Shown here: positions 27,600 through 36,513 of the stretch, piece by piece | How the letters are laid out: each line of letters starts with the position of its first letter | How positions within the stretch are numbered: position 1 is the stretch's first letter | From: Parvimonas micra | GTDB taxonomy: Bacteria > Bacillota > Clostridia > Tissierellales > Peptoniphilaceae | Direction: 5' to 3' | NCBI RefSeq assembly: GCF_900637905.1 | Contig: NZ_LR134472.1 | Location: 434,001 to 498,000 of the forward strand | DNA: 64,000 bases | Translations under genes and position numbers: made by a program | The notes under the pieces: model-generated | Database searches by the model: none | Told to the model about the DNA's origin: nothing | Seen by the model: the letters and a program-made list of their open reading frames with translations, nothing else

Positions 27600-27628
27600 T
27601 TGATTTATATTTTACGATATGATATAAT
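27600..27628 (+). promoter_or_regulatory. Promoter of rpmE
   Basis: TTGATT (27600-27605), 17 bp, TATAAT (27623-27628), with a TG one base before the -10 box. Confidence 0.75.
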
Positions 27629-27671
27629 ATGCGAAGTGATTAATTTATAATATTTAAGTGAGGTGAATACA

Positions 27672-27917
27672 ATGAAAAAGGGAATACATCCAGAATATAA
27701 TAAAGTAGTTTTTATGGATACAACAAGTGGATATAAATTCATCTGTGGTTCAACAAAAACTTCAAATGAAACAATAGAAATGGAAGATGGCAACACTTAT
27801 CCATTAATTAAAATCGAAATCAGTTCTGACTCTCACCCATTCTACACAGGTCGTCAAAGATTTGTTGAAAAAGGTGGTAGAATTGAAAAATTCAAAAAAA
27901 GATACAATATGGACTAG
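27672..27917 (+). CDS. rpmE2: 50S ribosomal protein L31, type B
   Basis: A large-subunit ribosomal protein of 81 residues. [25 protein letters not shown] and [23 protein letters not shown] are family hallmarks. It lacks the CxxC zinc pair (only one Cys, in FICGS), which makes it the zinc-independent C- form, usually called type B. The ATG at 27672 is preferred to a GTG three codons earlier because GAGGTG lies upstream at the right distance. Confidence 0.95.
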   Translation: MKKGIHPEYNKVVFMDTTSGYKFICGSTKTSNETIEMEDGNTYPLIKIEISSDSHPFYTGRQRFVEKGGRIEKFKKRYNMD

Positions 27918-27920
27918 TAG

Positions 27921-27940
27921 AAAGCAGAGCAATCTGCTTT
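27921..27940 (+). terminator. Terminator of rpmE
   Basis: AAAGCAGA / TCTGCTTT stem, GCAA loop, seven T in the tail; directly after the stop codon. Confidence 0.8.
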
Positions 27941-27944
27941 TTTT

Positions 27945-28290
27945 GTTGCAAAAAATCATGGGCTTTAGGAGATTTCTCGACTATTGCTTGTTTACAAAAA
28001 ATAGTATTCCCAAAAGAAACTCTAAAATAATTTTTGTATGTATCTTCGATACATTTACTTTTGCTAAAGCAAAAGTATGAGATTTCCGCAGTTGATTGTA
28101 TTCCAAATCAAAGATTTGGACAATCTTTGCGTCAGACCTACTATTGATTATTTAAAAGTAAATAATCAATGTTAGGGCTAGATTCATTTCGCTAACGCTA
28201 CAGTCGAAATGACGGATAAGGAAAAAACTTTGTTTAATAGCTTACCGTTAAATGTAAATCAGCTTACGAGTTATTTTAAAAAATTATAAC
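27945..28290. repeat. Long mosaic intergenic repeat, family B, copy 3
   Basis: It fills the gap between rpmE and the next gene. It holds GAGATTTCTCGACTATTGCTTG, the TTTTGCTAAAGCAAAA hairpin and, inverted, the ATCGACTGTGG...TCTGACG-type module (about 28078-28138). A GTTAGGGCTAGATTCATTTCG stretch follows, and the AATGACGGATAAGG to CAGCTTACGAG end module at about 28208-28270. No open frame of note. Confidence 0.8.
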
Positions 28291-28336
28291 AAATAAAATA
28301 TTTAACATCATAATACTTAATAAAGCAAAAAACAAC

Positions 28337-28359
28337 AAAAAAAAGCTGTTTTTACAGCT
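28337..28359 (-). terminator. Terminator of the heterodimeric ABC exporter operon
   Basis: AGCTGT / ACAGCT stem with a TTTT-type loop and seven T on the minus strand, just beyond the small gene at 28368. Confidence 0.75.
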
Positions 28360-28367
28360 CTTTTATA

Positions 28368-28598
28368 TTAACAACCACCTTTTAATTTTTTACTTCTTAT
28401 ATAAATCTTTGGAAATTTATCGTGTTGATTAAAATAGCCCATAAGTTCAAAAAATTGAAATGCTCTTTTTTGTTGATCAACAGTCATATTTGTTTTTTCT
28501 CTTATGAATTTTTTTGCCTTATTGGAATAAACAAAATATCCGTCAGCATTTATATCCTTAATAACTATATCATATAAATCATAATACTCTTTCTTCAT
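28368..28598 (-). CDS. Small protein of unknown function downstream of an ABC exporter
   Basis: I do not recognise this 76-residue protein. It is charged and probably soluble, starts MKKEYYDLYDIVIKD, has a mixed helix pattern in the middle (NKAKKFIREK, QQKRAFQFFELMGYF) and ends KKLKGGC. The ATG at 28596-28598 has AAGGGG before it and overlaps the exporter gene end by 20 bp, so it belongs to that operon. The helical middle could be a small winged-helix-like fold, but this is a guess. A longer upstream start exists but lacks a ribosome binding site. Confidence 0.6.
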   Translation of the reverse strand: MKKEYYDLYDIVIKDINADGYFVYSNKAKKFIREKTNMTVDQQKRAFQFFELMGYFNQHDKFPKIYIRSKKLKGGC

Positions 28599-30333
28599 TA
28601 TTGTCCCCTTTTGCAGATTGTATTTCATACCAAGTTTTATATTTTCCATTCAAAGCAATAAGCTCGTCATGTGTACCTGTTTCTAAAACTTTTCCATTTT
28701 CTATCATAACTATTGTATCACAATTTTTTACAGTGGACAATCTATGTGCAATAATCATCGTACTTCTACCCTGCTTCAAAACCTCAATTCCATAGTTGAT
28801 TATTTTTTCCGTTTCAGTATCGATGTTTGCTGTTGCTTCATCTAAGATTAAAACTTTTGGATTTCTAACAATAGCTCTAGCAAAGCAAATGATTTGTTTT
28901 TCTCCAAGAGATAAGTCTGATCCGCTTATTGCCAGTTCATAATCTAAATTGTTATTTCTTTTTTGTAAAAGATTTTTACCACCAACTTTTACTATTGCAT
29001 CTAAAACTTCTCTTTCAGTTATACTTTCATCTTTAAGTGTGATATTATCTCTAATACTTCCTGTGAAAATATATGGATCTTGAAGAACTACAGCCATTTG
29101 TTTTCTGTAAGATGCTTTACTTAGTGTTTTTATATTTTGTCCGTCAAGTAAAATTTCTCCTTTTTGATTGTCGTAAAATCCTAAAATCAAATTCATTATA
29201 GTTGACTTTCCACTTCCGGTAGCACCTACAAAGGCAATAGACTTTCCTTTGTCTAATTTAAAATTAACATCCTTTAAAACAGGAACATTTTCTTTGTACT
29301 CAAAGCCTACATTTTTAAATTCAATATTTCCTTCAAGGTCAATTTCTCTATCCGTAGTTTTTTCTTCTTCTATTTCAAAAATTTTGATTATTCTGTCGCA
29401 AGAAACAAGTGCAGTCTTATATCTATTTATTTGTGATAAGAAATTCATAAAAAGCCTTAAAATTCTTTTATTATATTCAATTAAAATATACAAAATCCCT
29501 ACACTCAATCCCAAGCCATTAATCTTTAAAATTGTAAATACTAAAACTATCATAGCATTTGTAAAAATCATAGTAAAATCAATTAAATTCCAAGAGAATA
29601 AAGCATTTAATATAGTTCTTTTGATATAATTTTTTTCAACTTCCTTATTTTCTTTTTCAAAAGACTCAATCATCAAATCTTCATTTCCATAGACTTGAAT
29701 TACAGGTAATGATTTAATCGTTTCATTATAAATTGAGCTTGTAATTCCCTCATGTTTTCTTATTGTTTTAGTAACTGCTGTAAGTTTTTCTCCGTAATAT
29801 TTAGTTACCATATACATAAGTGGTAAATAAATTAAAACAATTAATAACAGATATGGACTGATATAAAACATAACAGTAAGCATCATTGCCAAATTCAACA
29901 CAAAACCCAAAAGATCATTTAAAAGAGTTTGATATAACTCTTTAATTGTATTAGTATCTGTTGTAAATCTTGAAACCAAATCTCCGGCATAAGAACTGTC
30001 AAAATATTGCATTTTAAAGTTTTGCATATGTCTTATTAAACTGAATTGAATTTTATATGCAATATTACAAGATAGTTTATTAAAACAAATTCTTACAAAG
30101 AATAAAAATACTAAAAGCAATACATTAAGTCCCAGATATAATAGTGCTTTTTGAACAATAAAAGAATAAAAATTTTCCATATTGACTAAATCTGCATCTA
30201 TAATCGAAGAAATTACAGTCGGTAAATATACATCAAGAAAAACTCTAAATACAGTACAGATTGAGCCTGTAAAAAACAGGAATTTTTCTTCTAAAAGGTA
30301 GGAAGTTAAAAATTTTAATTTACTATTTTTCAT
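28579..30333 (-). CDS. Heterodimeric ABC multidrug-type exporter, catalytic half
   Basis: This 584-residue subunit has six membrane spans (around 15-300) and an NBD with Walker A GATGSGKST, Q-loop VVLQDPY, signature LSLGEKQ, Walker B LILDEATANID with the catalytic Glu, and the switch His in IAHRLST. The start at 30333 follows AAGGAGGAAGAAG; an upstream in-frame ATG lacks a ribosome binding site. It overlaps the partner gene by 11 bp. By analogy with LmrCD/PatAB-type exporters it may pump drugs or lipids; the substrate is unknown. Confidence 0.93.
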   Translation of the reverse strand: MKNSKLKFLTSYLLEEKFLFFTGSICTVFRVFLDVYLPTVISSIIDADLVNMENFYSFIVQKALLYLGLNVLLLVFLFFVRICFNKLSCNIAYKIQFSLIRHMQNFKMQYFDSSYAGDLVSRFTTDTNTIKELYQTLLNDLLGFVLNLAMMLTVMFYISPYLLLIVLIYLPLMYMVTKYYGEKLTAVTKTIRKHEGITSSIYNETIKSLPVIQVYGNEDLMIESFEKENKEVEKNYIKRTILNALFSWNLIDFTMIFTNAMIVLVFTILKINGLGLSVGILYILIEYNKRILRLFMNFLSQINRYKTALVSCDRIIKIFEIEEEKTTDREIDLEGNIEFKNVGFEYKENVPVLKDVNFKLDKGKSIAFVGATGSGKSTIMNLILGFYDNQKGEILLDGQNIKTLSKASYRKQMAVVLQDPYIFTGSIRDNITLKDESITEREVLDAIVKVGGKNLLQKRNNNLDYELAISGSDLSLGEKQIICFARAIVRNPKVLILDEATANIDTETEKIINYGIEVLKQGRSTMIIAHRLSTVKNCDTIVMIENGKVLETGTHDELIALNGKYKTWYEIQSAKGDNNEERVL

Positions 30334-32065
30334 CTTCTTCCTCCTTATCCAAACTTTGATACTCAAATTGTTCCTTATACCAAGAATCTCTAGAAATAAG
30401 TTCTTCATGAGTACCTCTGTCGATTATTTCTCCATTGTCCATAACTAAAATCAAATCAGAATGTTCAACTGCAGAAATTCTATGAGAAATAATTATATTT
30501 GTCCTATTTTTTCTATTTTCCTTAAGAGAATTTACAATTTTACTTTCAGTATTCGCATCAATTGCAGAAAAAGAATCATCTAAAATTAAAATTTCAGGAT
30601 CCCGATATAAAGCTCTGGCAAGAGAAATTCTTTGCTTTTGTCCTCCGGAAAGTCCAAGTCCACGTTCTCCAACAATAGTTTCAAGTCCTTTTTCTAAATT
30701 TTGTATATCTTTGTAAAAGTCTGCCTTTTTTAGAACATTTATAATTTTTTCGTCATTTTCTGCAATACTTCCAAACAAAATATTTTCTCTGACTGTTTTA
30801 GAAAGTAAAATATTTTCTTGACTTACATATCCGAATTTATTTCTTACTGACGTAATATCATAGTCTTCATAAGGAATATCATTTATAAAAATCCTATTTT
30901 TATCAAAATTATAAAATCTTAAAATCTGTTTAACTAATGTACTCTTTCCACTTCCACTTTTTCCAACTATTCCTAAAGTTTCTCCTTTATTTAACTTAAA
31001 ACTGATGTCTTTAAGTGAAACTTCTTTTTCTCCGGGATAACTAAAAGAAAAGTTTTTAAATTCCATAGTGGAAAAGTTCTCTAAAATTCTATCTCCGTTT
31101 TCTATTTCTGTCTTATCATCAAGTAAAAGATTTATTCTATTTATAGAAACTAAAGCTCTTTTATAAGTATTTATACAATCTCCAAGTCCCCAGAAAGACC
31201 AAGCTAAAGTTTCTCCAAGTCCAAAAAATACCACTAACTTTCCAATTGTAATACTACCATCTCTTACTAAAAATGCTCCGTAAAAAAGTCCTATAATCAT
31301 AGAAATTACTCTTATAAAAGAGTTTGAAAGAAATGTTAACATCCATAGATTAGCTTCCATAAAAGCTAAATCAAAATAGTATTTAATGATTTTAGAAATA
31401 TTTTTTTGTCTTACTTCTTCATTTACATAACTTTTTATAAGTTTTATTCCTTCTATTATTTCTAAAATCTCTTGACTAGACTTTCCAAAAGTTAAATTCA
31501 TTTCTTCACTTACTTTTCCAACTTTTTTACTTACTATATTTGTAATAATAGCTGTAAAGATAAAAGGAAACATAACCGCAATCGTCAGCTTCCAAGATAG
31601 GAAAAATACTAAATATGATGCACATATTAAAGGCATAAACATAGAATCACAAACTAATAGAATTCCAAAACTGAAATATTCAAATATATATTTAGTTTCA
31701 TTATCTGCAAGTCCAATTACATCTCCTGCAGTATTTTTTTGAAAAAAGTCGGGAGATTTTTTTAAAATTTTTCTAAAAATTATATCTTTATAGTACATCT
31801 TAATTTTTGCTCCAGAACCAAAGACCAAATATGAAAAAGTCATAAAGCTTAAAAAGTTAATCACTCCCAAAAATATCATTAAAGCTACATATTTATAAAT
31901 TTTTGTAACATCAAAATTCGGACTTTTAAACAAATCCACAATTGTTCCGGTTAAAGTTACTATATAAATTAAAATAAAACCACTAATTATATCAAAGACA
32001 CAACCAAGTAAAAATCTGGTTTTTGCCTTTTTAAAGCCGTCTCGGACGGCCCAATAAATCCCCAT
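30323..32065 (-). CDS. Heterodimeric ABC multidrug-type exporter, degenerate-site half
   Basis: This 580-residue subunit has six membrane spans and an NBD with Walker A GKSGSGKST, Q-loop YVSQENI, canonical signature LSGGQKQR, and the switch His in ISHRISA. After Walker B the residue that should be the catalytic Glu is Asp (LILDDSFSAID). This is the classic asymmetry of heterodimeric type IV exporters: one consensus and one degenerate site. It is first in the operon, with GAGGGTGATTAA before the ATG. Confidence 0.94.
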   Translation of the reverse strand: MGIYWAVRDGFKKAKTRFLLGCVFDIISGFILIYIVTLTGTIVDLFKSPNFDVTKIYKYVALMIFLGVINFLSFMTFSYLVFGSGAKIKMYYKDIIFRKILKKSPDFFQKNTAGDVIGLADNETKYIFEYFSFGILLVCDSMFMPLICASYLVFFLSWKLTIAVMFPFIFTAIITNIVSKKVGKVSEEMNLTFGKSSQEILEIIEGIKLIKSYVNEEVRQKNISKIIKYYFDLAFMEANLWMLTFLSNSFIRVISMIIGLFYGAFLVRDGSITIGKLVVFFGLGETLAWSFWGLGDCINTYKRALVSINRINLLLDDKTEIENGDRILENFSTMEFKNFSFSYPGEKEVSLKDISFKLNKGETLGIVGKSGSGKSTLVKQILRFYNFDKNRIFINDIPYEDYDITSVRNKFGYVSQENILLSKTVRENILFGSIAENDEKIINVLKKADFYKDIQNLEKGLETIVGERGLGLSGGQKQRISLARALYRDPEILILDDSFSAIDANTESKIVNSLKENRKNRTNIIISHRISAVEHSDLILVMDNGEIIDRGTHEELISRDSWYKEQFEYQSLDKEEEDEK

Positions 32066-32086
32066 TTAATCACCCTCTTTCATTTC

Positions 32087-32112
32087 AAAAAAAGCTCTTC
32101 AAAAAGAAGAGC
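32087..32112 (-). terminator. Terminator of the LacI-type regulator gene
   Basis: GCTCTTC-AAAAA-GAAGAGC hairpin (32094-32112) with seven T on the minus strand, between the regulator stop and the exporter start. Confidence 0.85.
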
Positions 32113-32132
32113 ATTTTTTTAATTTTATTTAC

Positions 32133-33146
32133 TTATTTTCTCTTAAAAGTTGCAACTGAACCTCTTTCAATTATTCTTGAAGGTAGGATAGTAACATCTT
32201 TTAATTTTTCTTCATTTCTAAGTTCCTTAATCAACTTTCTCATAGAGATTGCACCCATATCATAATACGGTTCTTCTATCGTTGTAAGTGCAGGTCTGTA
32301 AATTGATGCAATTAAATCATCGCCGAACCCAGCAACTGAAATATCTTGTGGAACTTTAAGACCGTTATCGTAACAATAACTTATAAAACCGATAGCCAAA
32401 GTATCTTCACTCGCAAATACAACAGTTGAATTATTTTCTTTAATAAGTTTGAAAATTTCTTCTCCCATATCATATCCTGTTTGAACTGTTATGTCTTTTG
32501 CATTTATAAGTGCTGATTTTACTTTTCTTTCTGCAACAGCTTCATTAAATCCTGCAAGTTTTTCTCTACCGATTCTACTTGTAACATCTTCACTTATAAA
32601 AACGATACTTTTATGTCCTTCATCTACAAGATAATTTGTCATCTTATTACAAGTTGATTTGTAATCTATACTTACAGTATGCTCATCTGTATATTCATAA
32701 AATTTATCAAGTCTTACAAAAGGAATTTTTTTACTTTTCAACTTAAACAATATTTCAGGATTAATCTTTTCACTTATCATAATTATTCCTTCAACTTGCT
32801 TAGTGCACATAAATTCAATAATTTTGTGCTCCGCTTCTATATCTCCATACGTGCTGGAAAGCAAAATATCGTAATTATACATTCTTCCAATTTCTTCGAT
32901 TCCTCTAATGATTTGAGCCATATAGGAAATCCCTATATCTTTAACAATAACCCCAATCATATTTGATTTTCTCATTACAAGGCTTCTTGCCAATTCATTA
33001 GGCTTAAAATCCAATTTTTTTATTGCATCTAAAACTTTTCTTCTTGATTCCGGGCTAACAGGTTTCGACTCATTCATAACTCTTGAAACAGTAGAAATTG
33101 AAACTCCTGCTAATTTAGCTACATCTTTTATAGTAGGTGCTGACAT
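32133..33146 (-). CDS. LacI family transcriptional regulator
   Basis: A DNA-binding repressor or catabolite regulator of 337 residues. The N-terminal HTH is TIKDVAKLAGVSISTVSRVMN with the hinge helix PNELARSLV near 55. A periplasmic-binding-protein-like effector domain follows (IGVIVKDIG, VVFASEDTLAIG, VAGFGDDL, PALTTIEEP). Overall pattern is compatible with CcpA or a sugar-specific repressor; I cannot separate them without alignment. No sugar genes flank it. The ATG follows AAAGGAG. Its own promoter contains a cre-like operator. Confidence 0.94.
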   Translation of the reverse strand: MSAPTIKDVAKLAGVSISTVSRVMNESKPVSPESRRKVLDAIKKLDFKPNELARSLVMRKSNMIGVIVKDIGISYMAQIIRGIEEIGRMYNYDILLSSTYGDIEAEHKIIEFMCTKQVEGIIMISEKINPEILFKLKSKKIPFVRLDKFYEYTDEHTVSIDYKSTCNKMTNYLVDEGHKSIVFISEDVTSRIGREKLAGFNEAVAERKVKSALINAKDITVQTGYDMGEEIFKLIKENNSTVVFASEDTLAIGFISYCYDNGLKVPQDISVAGFGDDLIASIYRPALTTIEEPYYDMGAISMRKLIKELRNEEKLKDVTILPSRIIERGSVATFKRK

Positions 33147-33174
33147 TTTATCACTCCTTTAAAATAAATTTATA

Positions 33175-33203
33175 ATTATAATTAAATCGTTTACAAAATT
33201 CAA
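33175..33203 (-). promoter_or_regulatory. Promoter of the lacI-type gene with cre-like operator
   Basis: TTGAAT (33198-33203), 17 bp, TATAAT (33175-33180). The spacer contains TGTAAACGATTTAA (33182-33195), close to the LacI/CcpA operator consensus with its central CG. Autoregulation is inferred. Confidence 0.75.
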
Positions 33204-33323
33204 TACTATTATATCACACTTTTTATTAAAATAAAACACTTGAGGAAAATAAATTTTCAAAATTTTCCTAAGAAATACATAACGTTTTTATAAAATATTA
33301 TGGAACTAAAATTTCAAAAAAAT

Positions 33324-33355
33324 ACTGTAAAATAATTTGAAAAATATTTTACAGT
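33324..33355 (-). terminator. Terminator of the 33-38 kb ABC-2 cluster
   Basis: Perfect 11-bp stem ACTGTAAAATA / TATTTTACAGT, ten-base loop, ten bases beyond the permease stop. Confidence 0.75.
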
Positions 33356-33364
33356 AAAAAAATT

Positions 33365-34249
33365 TTATTTTTTAATTTTAATATATAAACTATAAAAAAT
33401 AGCAGAAATAAACAATGCAACAAAGCATATCCCGATTTCTATTCCCACATAATTAACCAAAGCCTTATTAACAGGTAAAAATCCTCCTGTCAAATCAGAA
33501 AACACAGGATAATTAAAAGTATTTTTCCACTTCCATAGATAAGAAAAAACTAAACTTAACCCAAACTGACTTATTATCAATATAATATTAATAATAAAAG
33601 AAATCATAGCCTTTCCAATTATAAAACTCGTCTTTTTAATTGGAAGTGTAAATAAAAATCCCTTATGATAATAAAAATCCAAATAAGTTGTTATAAAAAA
33701 GTAAGATAGAGTTACTAAAAAAATTACAGCTAGAATATATTTTATATTATTATATTCAAGCAAAACACCGTCTAAAGGAGCTTCTTCATATTGAAAAGTT
33801 CCATTTACTTTTATTACTTCGGATAACCTTTCTTTTTCGTGATTAGCATAACTTTTTGACATAGAAAAATTTATTTCATTTTCTTTTATTTCAACAATTT
33901 TTTCGTACATCAAAATTGCACTTTCCATATAGCCTCTATCGTCTCCGCTGTGCTTTAGTTTTAAAGTCTTTTCTGATATTTCAAGAGATTTTTTTAATAA
34001 ATCCATTTTATCTTTATCAGCAGAATATATACAAGGTGACTTTCCGTCAGCAGGATATAAAATATCTCCTATTCCTTTTTTTATCATAAGTAATTCATGC
34101 TTTTTATCGGCATCGACTTGTTGATAATTTAAATAATTTTTATAAAATAGAGAAGCTAATAAAACTAATATAACTCCTAAAATTACTACAAATATTCTAC
34201 TTCTTATAAATTTTTTACATTCTAATATCAAAGTATTCATAACATTCAC
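33365..34249 (-). CDS. ABC-2 type transporter permease
   Basis: This 294-residue membrane protein has one N-terminal span (about 18-35), an extracytoplasmic region of about 120 charged residues (about 40-160), then five closely packed spans. It directly abuts the ATPase gene (stop and start one base apart), so it is probably an authentic subunit of the same transporter. The large outside loop is larger than in simple ABC-2 permeases. Substrate unknown; bacteriocin or lantibiotic self-protection transporters have this architecture, but nothing here proves that. Confidence 0.82.
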   Translation of the reverse strand: MNVMNTLILECKKFIRSRIFVVILGVILVLLASLFYKNYLNYQQVDADKKHELLMIKKGIGDILYPADGKSPCIYSADKDKMDLLKKSLEISEKTLKLKHSGDDRGYMESAILMYEKIVEIKENEINFSMSKSYANHEKERLSEVIKVNGTFQYEEAPLDGVLLEYNNIKYILAVIFLVTLSYFFITTYLDFYYHKGFLFTLPIKKTSFIIGKAMISFIINIILIISQFGLSLVFSYLWKWKNTFNYPVFSDLTGGFLPVNKALVNYVGIEIGICFVALFISAIFYSLYIKIKK

Positions 34250-35125
34250 CTACTCAGCAAACAGTCTTTGATACATCTGTTCAGACGCATTTATATGCTC
34301 TCTTATTTTAATTAATTTTATTCCTTTATCCTGTATTGCCTTAATTGCATCGTCAAAAGAATTCTTTTTAAATTGACAAATAATCATATCTTTTTCAATT
34401 TCAGCACTTACTACAAATGGAGATAAAATTTCTAAAGATTGATCATTGGAAGTAGTATCAATAGCATAGATTAAAAATTCGTCTTCCACGATTTTTTTGA
34501 CAATTTTTTTGTCCTTTATGAATAAAAGATTATCGGTTAATTGACTAATTTCTCCTAAAAAATGTGTAGATAAAATTACCAGAGTTCCCCTTTCTGATAT
34601 TTCCTTTAACATAACTCTAAGCTCTATTTGACTGCTAGGATCAAGTCCGTTAAAAGGTTCGTCAAGCAATAAAACTTCAGGATTATTAATAAGTGCAATA
34701 GCCAAAAGTAATCTCTGTTTCATTCCCAAAGAATATGTCTTTACAGCTCTTTTATAAAATTTTTCAATCTTTGTTAAACTTACAATTTCTTTTATTCTAG
34801 TCTTTGGCAATTTTTGTATATTTGCGACAAATTTCAAATGATCAAGTCCTGTTAAATTCGGAAATAAAATACTTGCATCCTGTAAATATGACAATTTTTT
34901 AAAAATAGCATTATCCCTATTATCTATACCATTTACAGTAATCTGTCCGGATTGATAGCTATTCAAATTTGTAATACAATCCAAAAGGGTAGTTTTTCCC
35001 GTTCCATTAGGTGCAACCAAAGCCCAAACCTCTGCATTTTCAAGCTCTAAAGATAAATCATTTAAAACTACATTCTCTCCATATCTTTTAGTAAGATTTT
35101 TTATACACAAACTAGGCATATCCAT
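34250..35125 (-). CDS. ABC transporter ATP-binding protein
   Basis: A cytoplasmic ATPase of 291 residues. Walker A is APNGTGKTTL, with Pro in place of the more usual Gly-x-Asn start, the Q-loop is LQDASIL, the signature is YSLGMKQRL, Walker B is LLLDEPFNGLD and the switch His is in STHFLG. It is the only ATPase in a cluster with three membrane proteins. The ATG of the gene overlaps the end of the upstream paralogue by 14 bp. AGGAGG lies before the start. Confidence 0.92.
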   Translation of the reverse strand: MDMPSLCIKNLTKRYGENVVLNDLSLELENAEVWALVAPNGTGKTTLLDCITNLNSYQSGQITVNGIDNRDNAIFKKLSYLQDASILFPNLTGLDHLKFVANIQKLPKTRIKEIVSLTKIEKFYKRAVKTYSLGMKQRLLLAIALINNPEVLLLDEPFNGLDPSSQIELRVMLKEISERGTLVILSTHFLGEISQLTDNLLFIKDKKIVKKIVEDEFLIYAIDTTSNDQSLEILSPFVVSAEIEKDMIICQFKKNSFDDAIKAIQDKGIKLIKIREHINASEQMYQRLFAE

Positions 35126-36374
35126 TCCTCCTTCTATCTTGAATAAAAGCTATACAAATCAATAAAATTGTTAAAATACAAATTCCAATTGCTAAAATTT
35201 TACAAGATTTATCAAAACTGTAAGTAATTGTTTTAAATAAAAAATTTATACTGCCATCTGCAATTTTTCCAACTCTCCAGTAAGAAAACGGATTATACCA
35301 TTTATTAAACATCTGTAAAGTTGCTATAAGTCCAAAGGATAAAATAACGCATTTTACACTTGATTTTACAAAAGTAGAAATTGCACTTGTAACAAGGAAA
35401 ATAAATATTCCATAGAGTAAAAACAAAATCAAACTTTTTATTAAAACATCAGATATTGGAACAATCTTATATTCAAAACTCATAAGTGAATAATAATCAC
35501 TTTTTACAATATAAGTTGTAATCGGATATTTAAAAGATGATGACCCGTTTATTAGAAATTCTATTCCAAAAAATATTGCAGGTATCAACAATCCAAGTAT
35601 AATAGTTAAAATTCCACCTGTGAAAAGTCCCGACGATACAATCCTAAATTTACTTGCCCCCGATGTCTTTAAAAATCTAATAGTTTTATTTTGACTCTCC
35701 TCAATCTTTGAAAATAGAATTCCAAAAATTACTACAATTATAAAAGTATAGATTAATACTAAATTATTTGTAAAAAAGTCCCATAATCTATGTGAAGTTC
35801 CAATTAGTGTTTTTTTGCTATAATAGTCAAGAAGTTTACTTTCTTCTGAAGTTCGAGGTTGTTCAAACTCTGTTTTCTCTAAATATAATGGATAAGCTGA
35901 AGGGATATTATTTTCCTTTAAATACTTTAATATTTCGTATGTTATCTCTACTGTCAATTTATTTGCAGTATAACTTATGCCTTTTGAACTAAATCCTTTT
36001 GAAATAAAATTTCCATCGGAGTCTAAAAAACGATTTAATTCACGTTCATATAATGCCTGCCAATTTTCTGTTTTAATGTCTTGTATTGTTTTTTCATAAT
36101 TCTGTATATTGGCAATATTTCTTTTTTTCATATTATTTAATTCTGTTTTTTCTTCATCTGAAATATTATCATTCTCTAAATCTTTATCAACCTCTTTAAT
36201 GTCCTGTTTAAATATATCTATAACTCTTTCTCTAGAATAAATTTGTTCTTCCTTATTTTTATTATTTTCAATTTTTGAAATAGAAGATATAACAGTTCCA
36301 ATAATTATAATTATAATAAGAAATAGAATATTCTTTTTCTGTTTAATAAAATACTTAAAAAACAAATTACACAT
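35112..36374 (-). CDS. ABC-2-like membrane protein, tandem paralogue 2
   Basis: This protein of about 420 residues has one N-terminal span (about 15-33), a charged coiled-coil-rich extracytoplasmic region (about 40-185), then five to six spans to the C terminus. It starts MCNLFFKYFIKQKKN at 36372-36374 after GGAGGTAGCT. From DYYSKKTLIGTSHRLWDFF onward it is nearly identical to the gene at 36514; the outside region is much more diverged. Overlaps the ATPase gene by 14 bp, so it is the copy coupled to the ATPase. Confidence 0.82.
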   Translation of the reverse strand: MCNLFFKYFIKQKKNILFLIIIIIIGTVISSISKIENNKNKEEQIYSRERVIDIFKQDIKEVDKDLENDNISDEEKTELNNMKKRNIANIQNYEKTIQDIKTENWQALYERELNRFLDSDGNFISKGFSSKGISYTANKLTVEITYEILKYLKENNIPSAYPLYLEKTEFEQPRTSEESKLLDYYSKKTLIGTSHRLWDFFTNNLVLIYTFIIVVIFGILFSKIEESQNKTIRFLKTSGASKFRIVSSGLFTGGILTIILGLLIPAIFFGIEFLINGSSSFKYPITTYIVKSDYYSLMSFEYKIVPISDVLIKSLILFLLYGIFIFLVTSAISTFVKSSVKCVILSFGLIATLQMFNKWYNPFSYWRVGKIADGSINFLFKTITYSFDKSCKILAIGICILTILLICIAFIQDRRRNGYA

Positions 36375-36479
36375 AGCTACCTCCAAAGCAAAACGCAACA
36401 AAAAAACATTTTATATAAAATACATTTCAGAAAATCAATTTATCTGTTTACTTTCTCTTCTAGGTAAATCGTTACTACG

Positions 36480-36508
36480 AGAATATCACAATTGTTATTT
36501 TTTGTCAA
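36480..36508 (-). promoter_or_regulatory. Duplicated promoter of paralogue 2
   Basis: TTGACA (36503-36508), 17 bp, TATTCT (36480-36485). Just downstream lies GTAACGATTTACC (about 36463-36476). The same arrangement recurs upstream of paralogue 1. Confidence 0.7.
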
Positions 36509-36513
36509 ATATA

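Noticed and set aside
27862-28080. Plus-strand frame extending from rpmE into the repeat
   Set aside because: It overlaps rpmE in another frame, crosses the terminator, and derives from repeat sequence.
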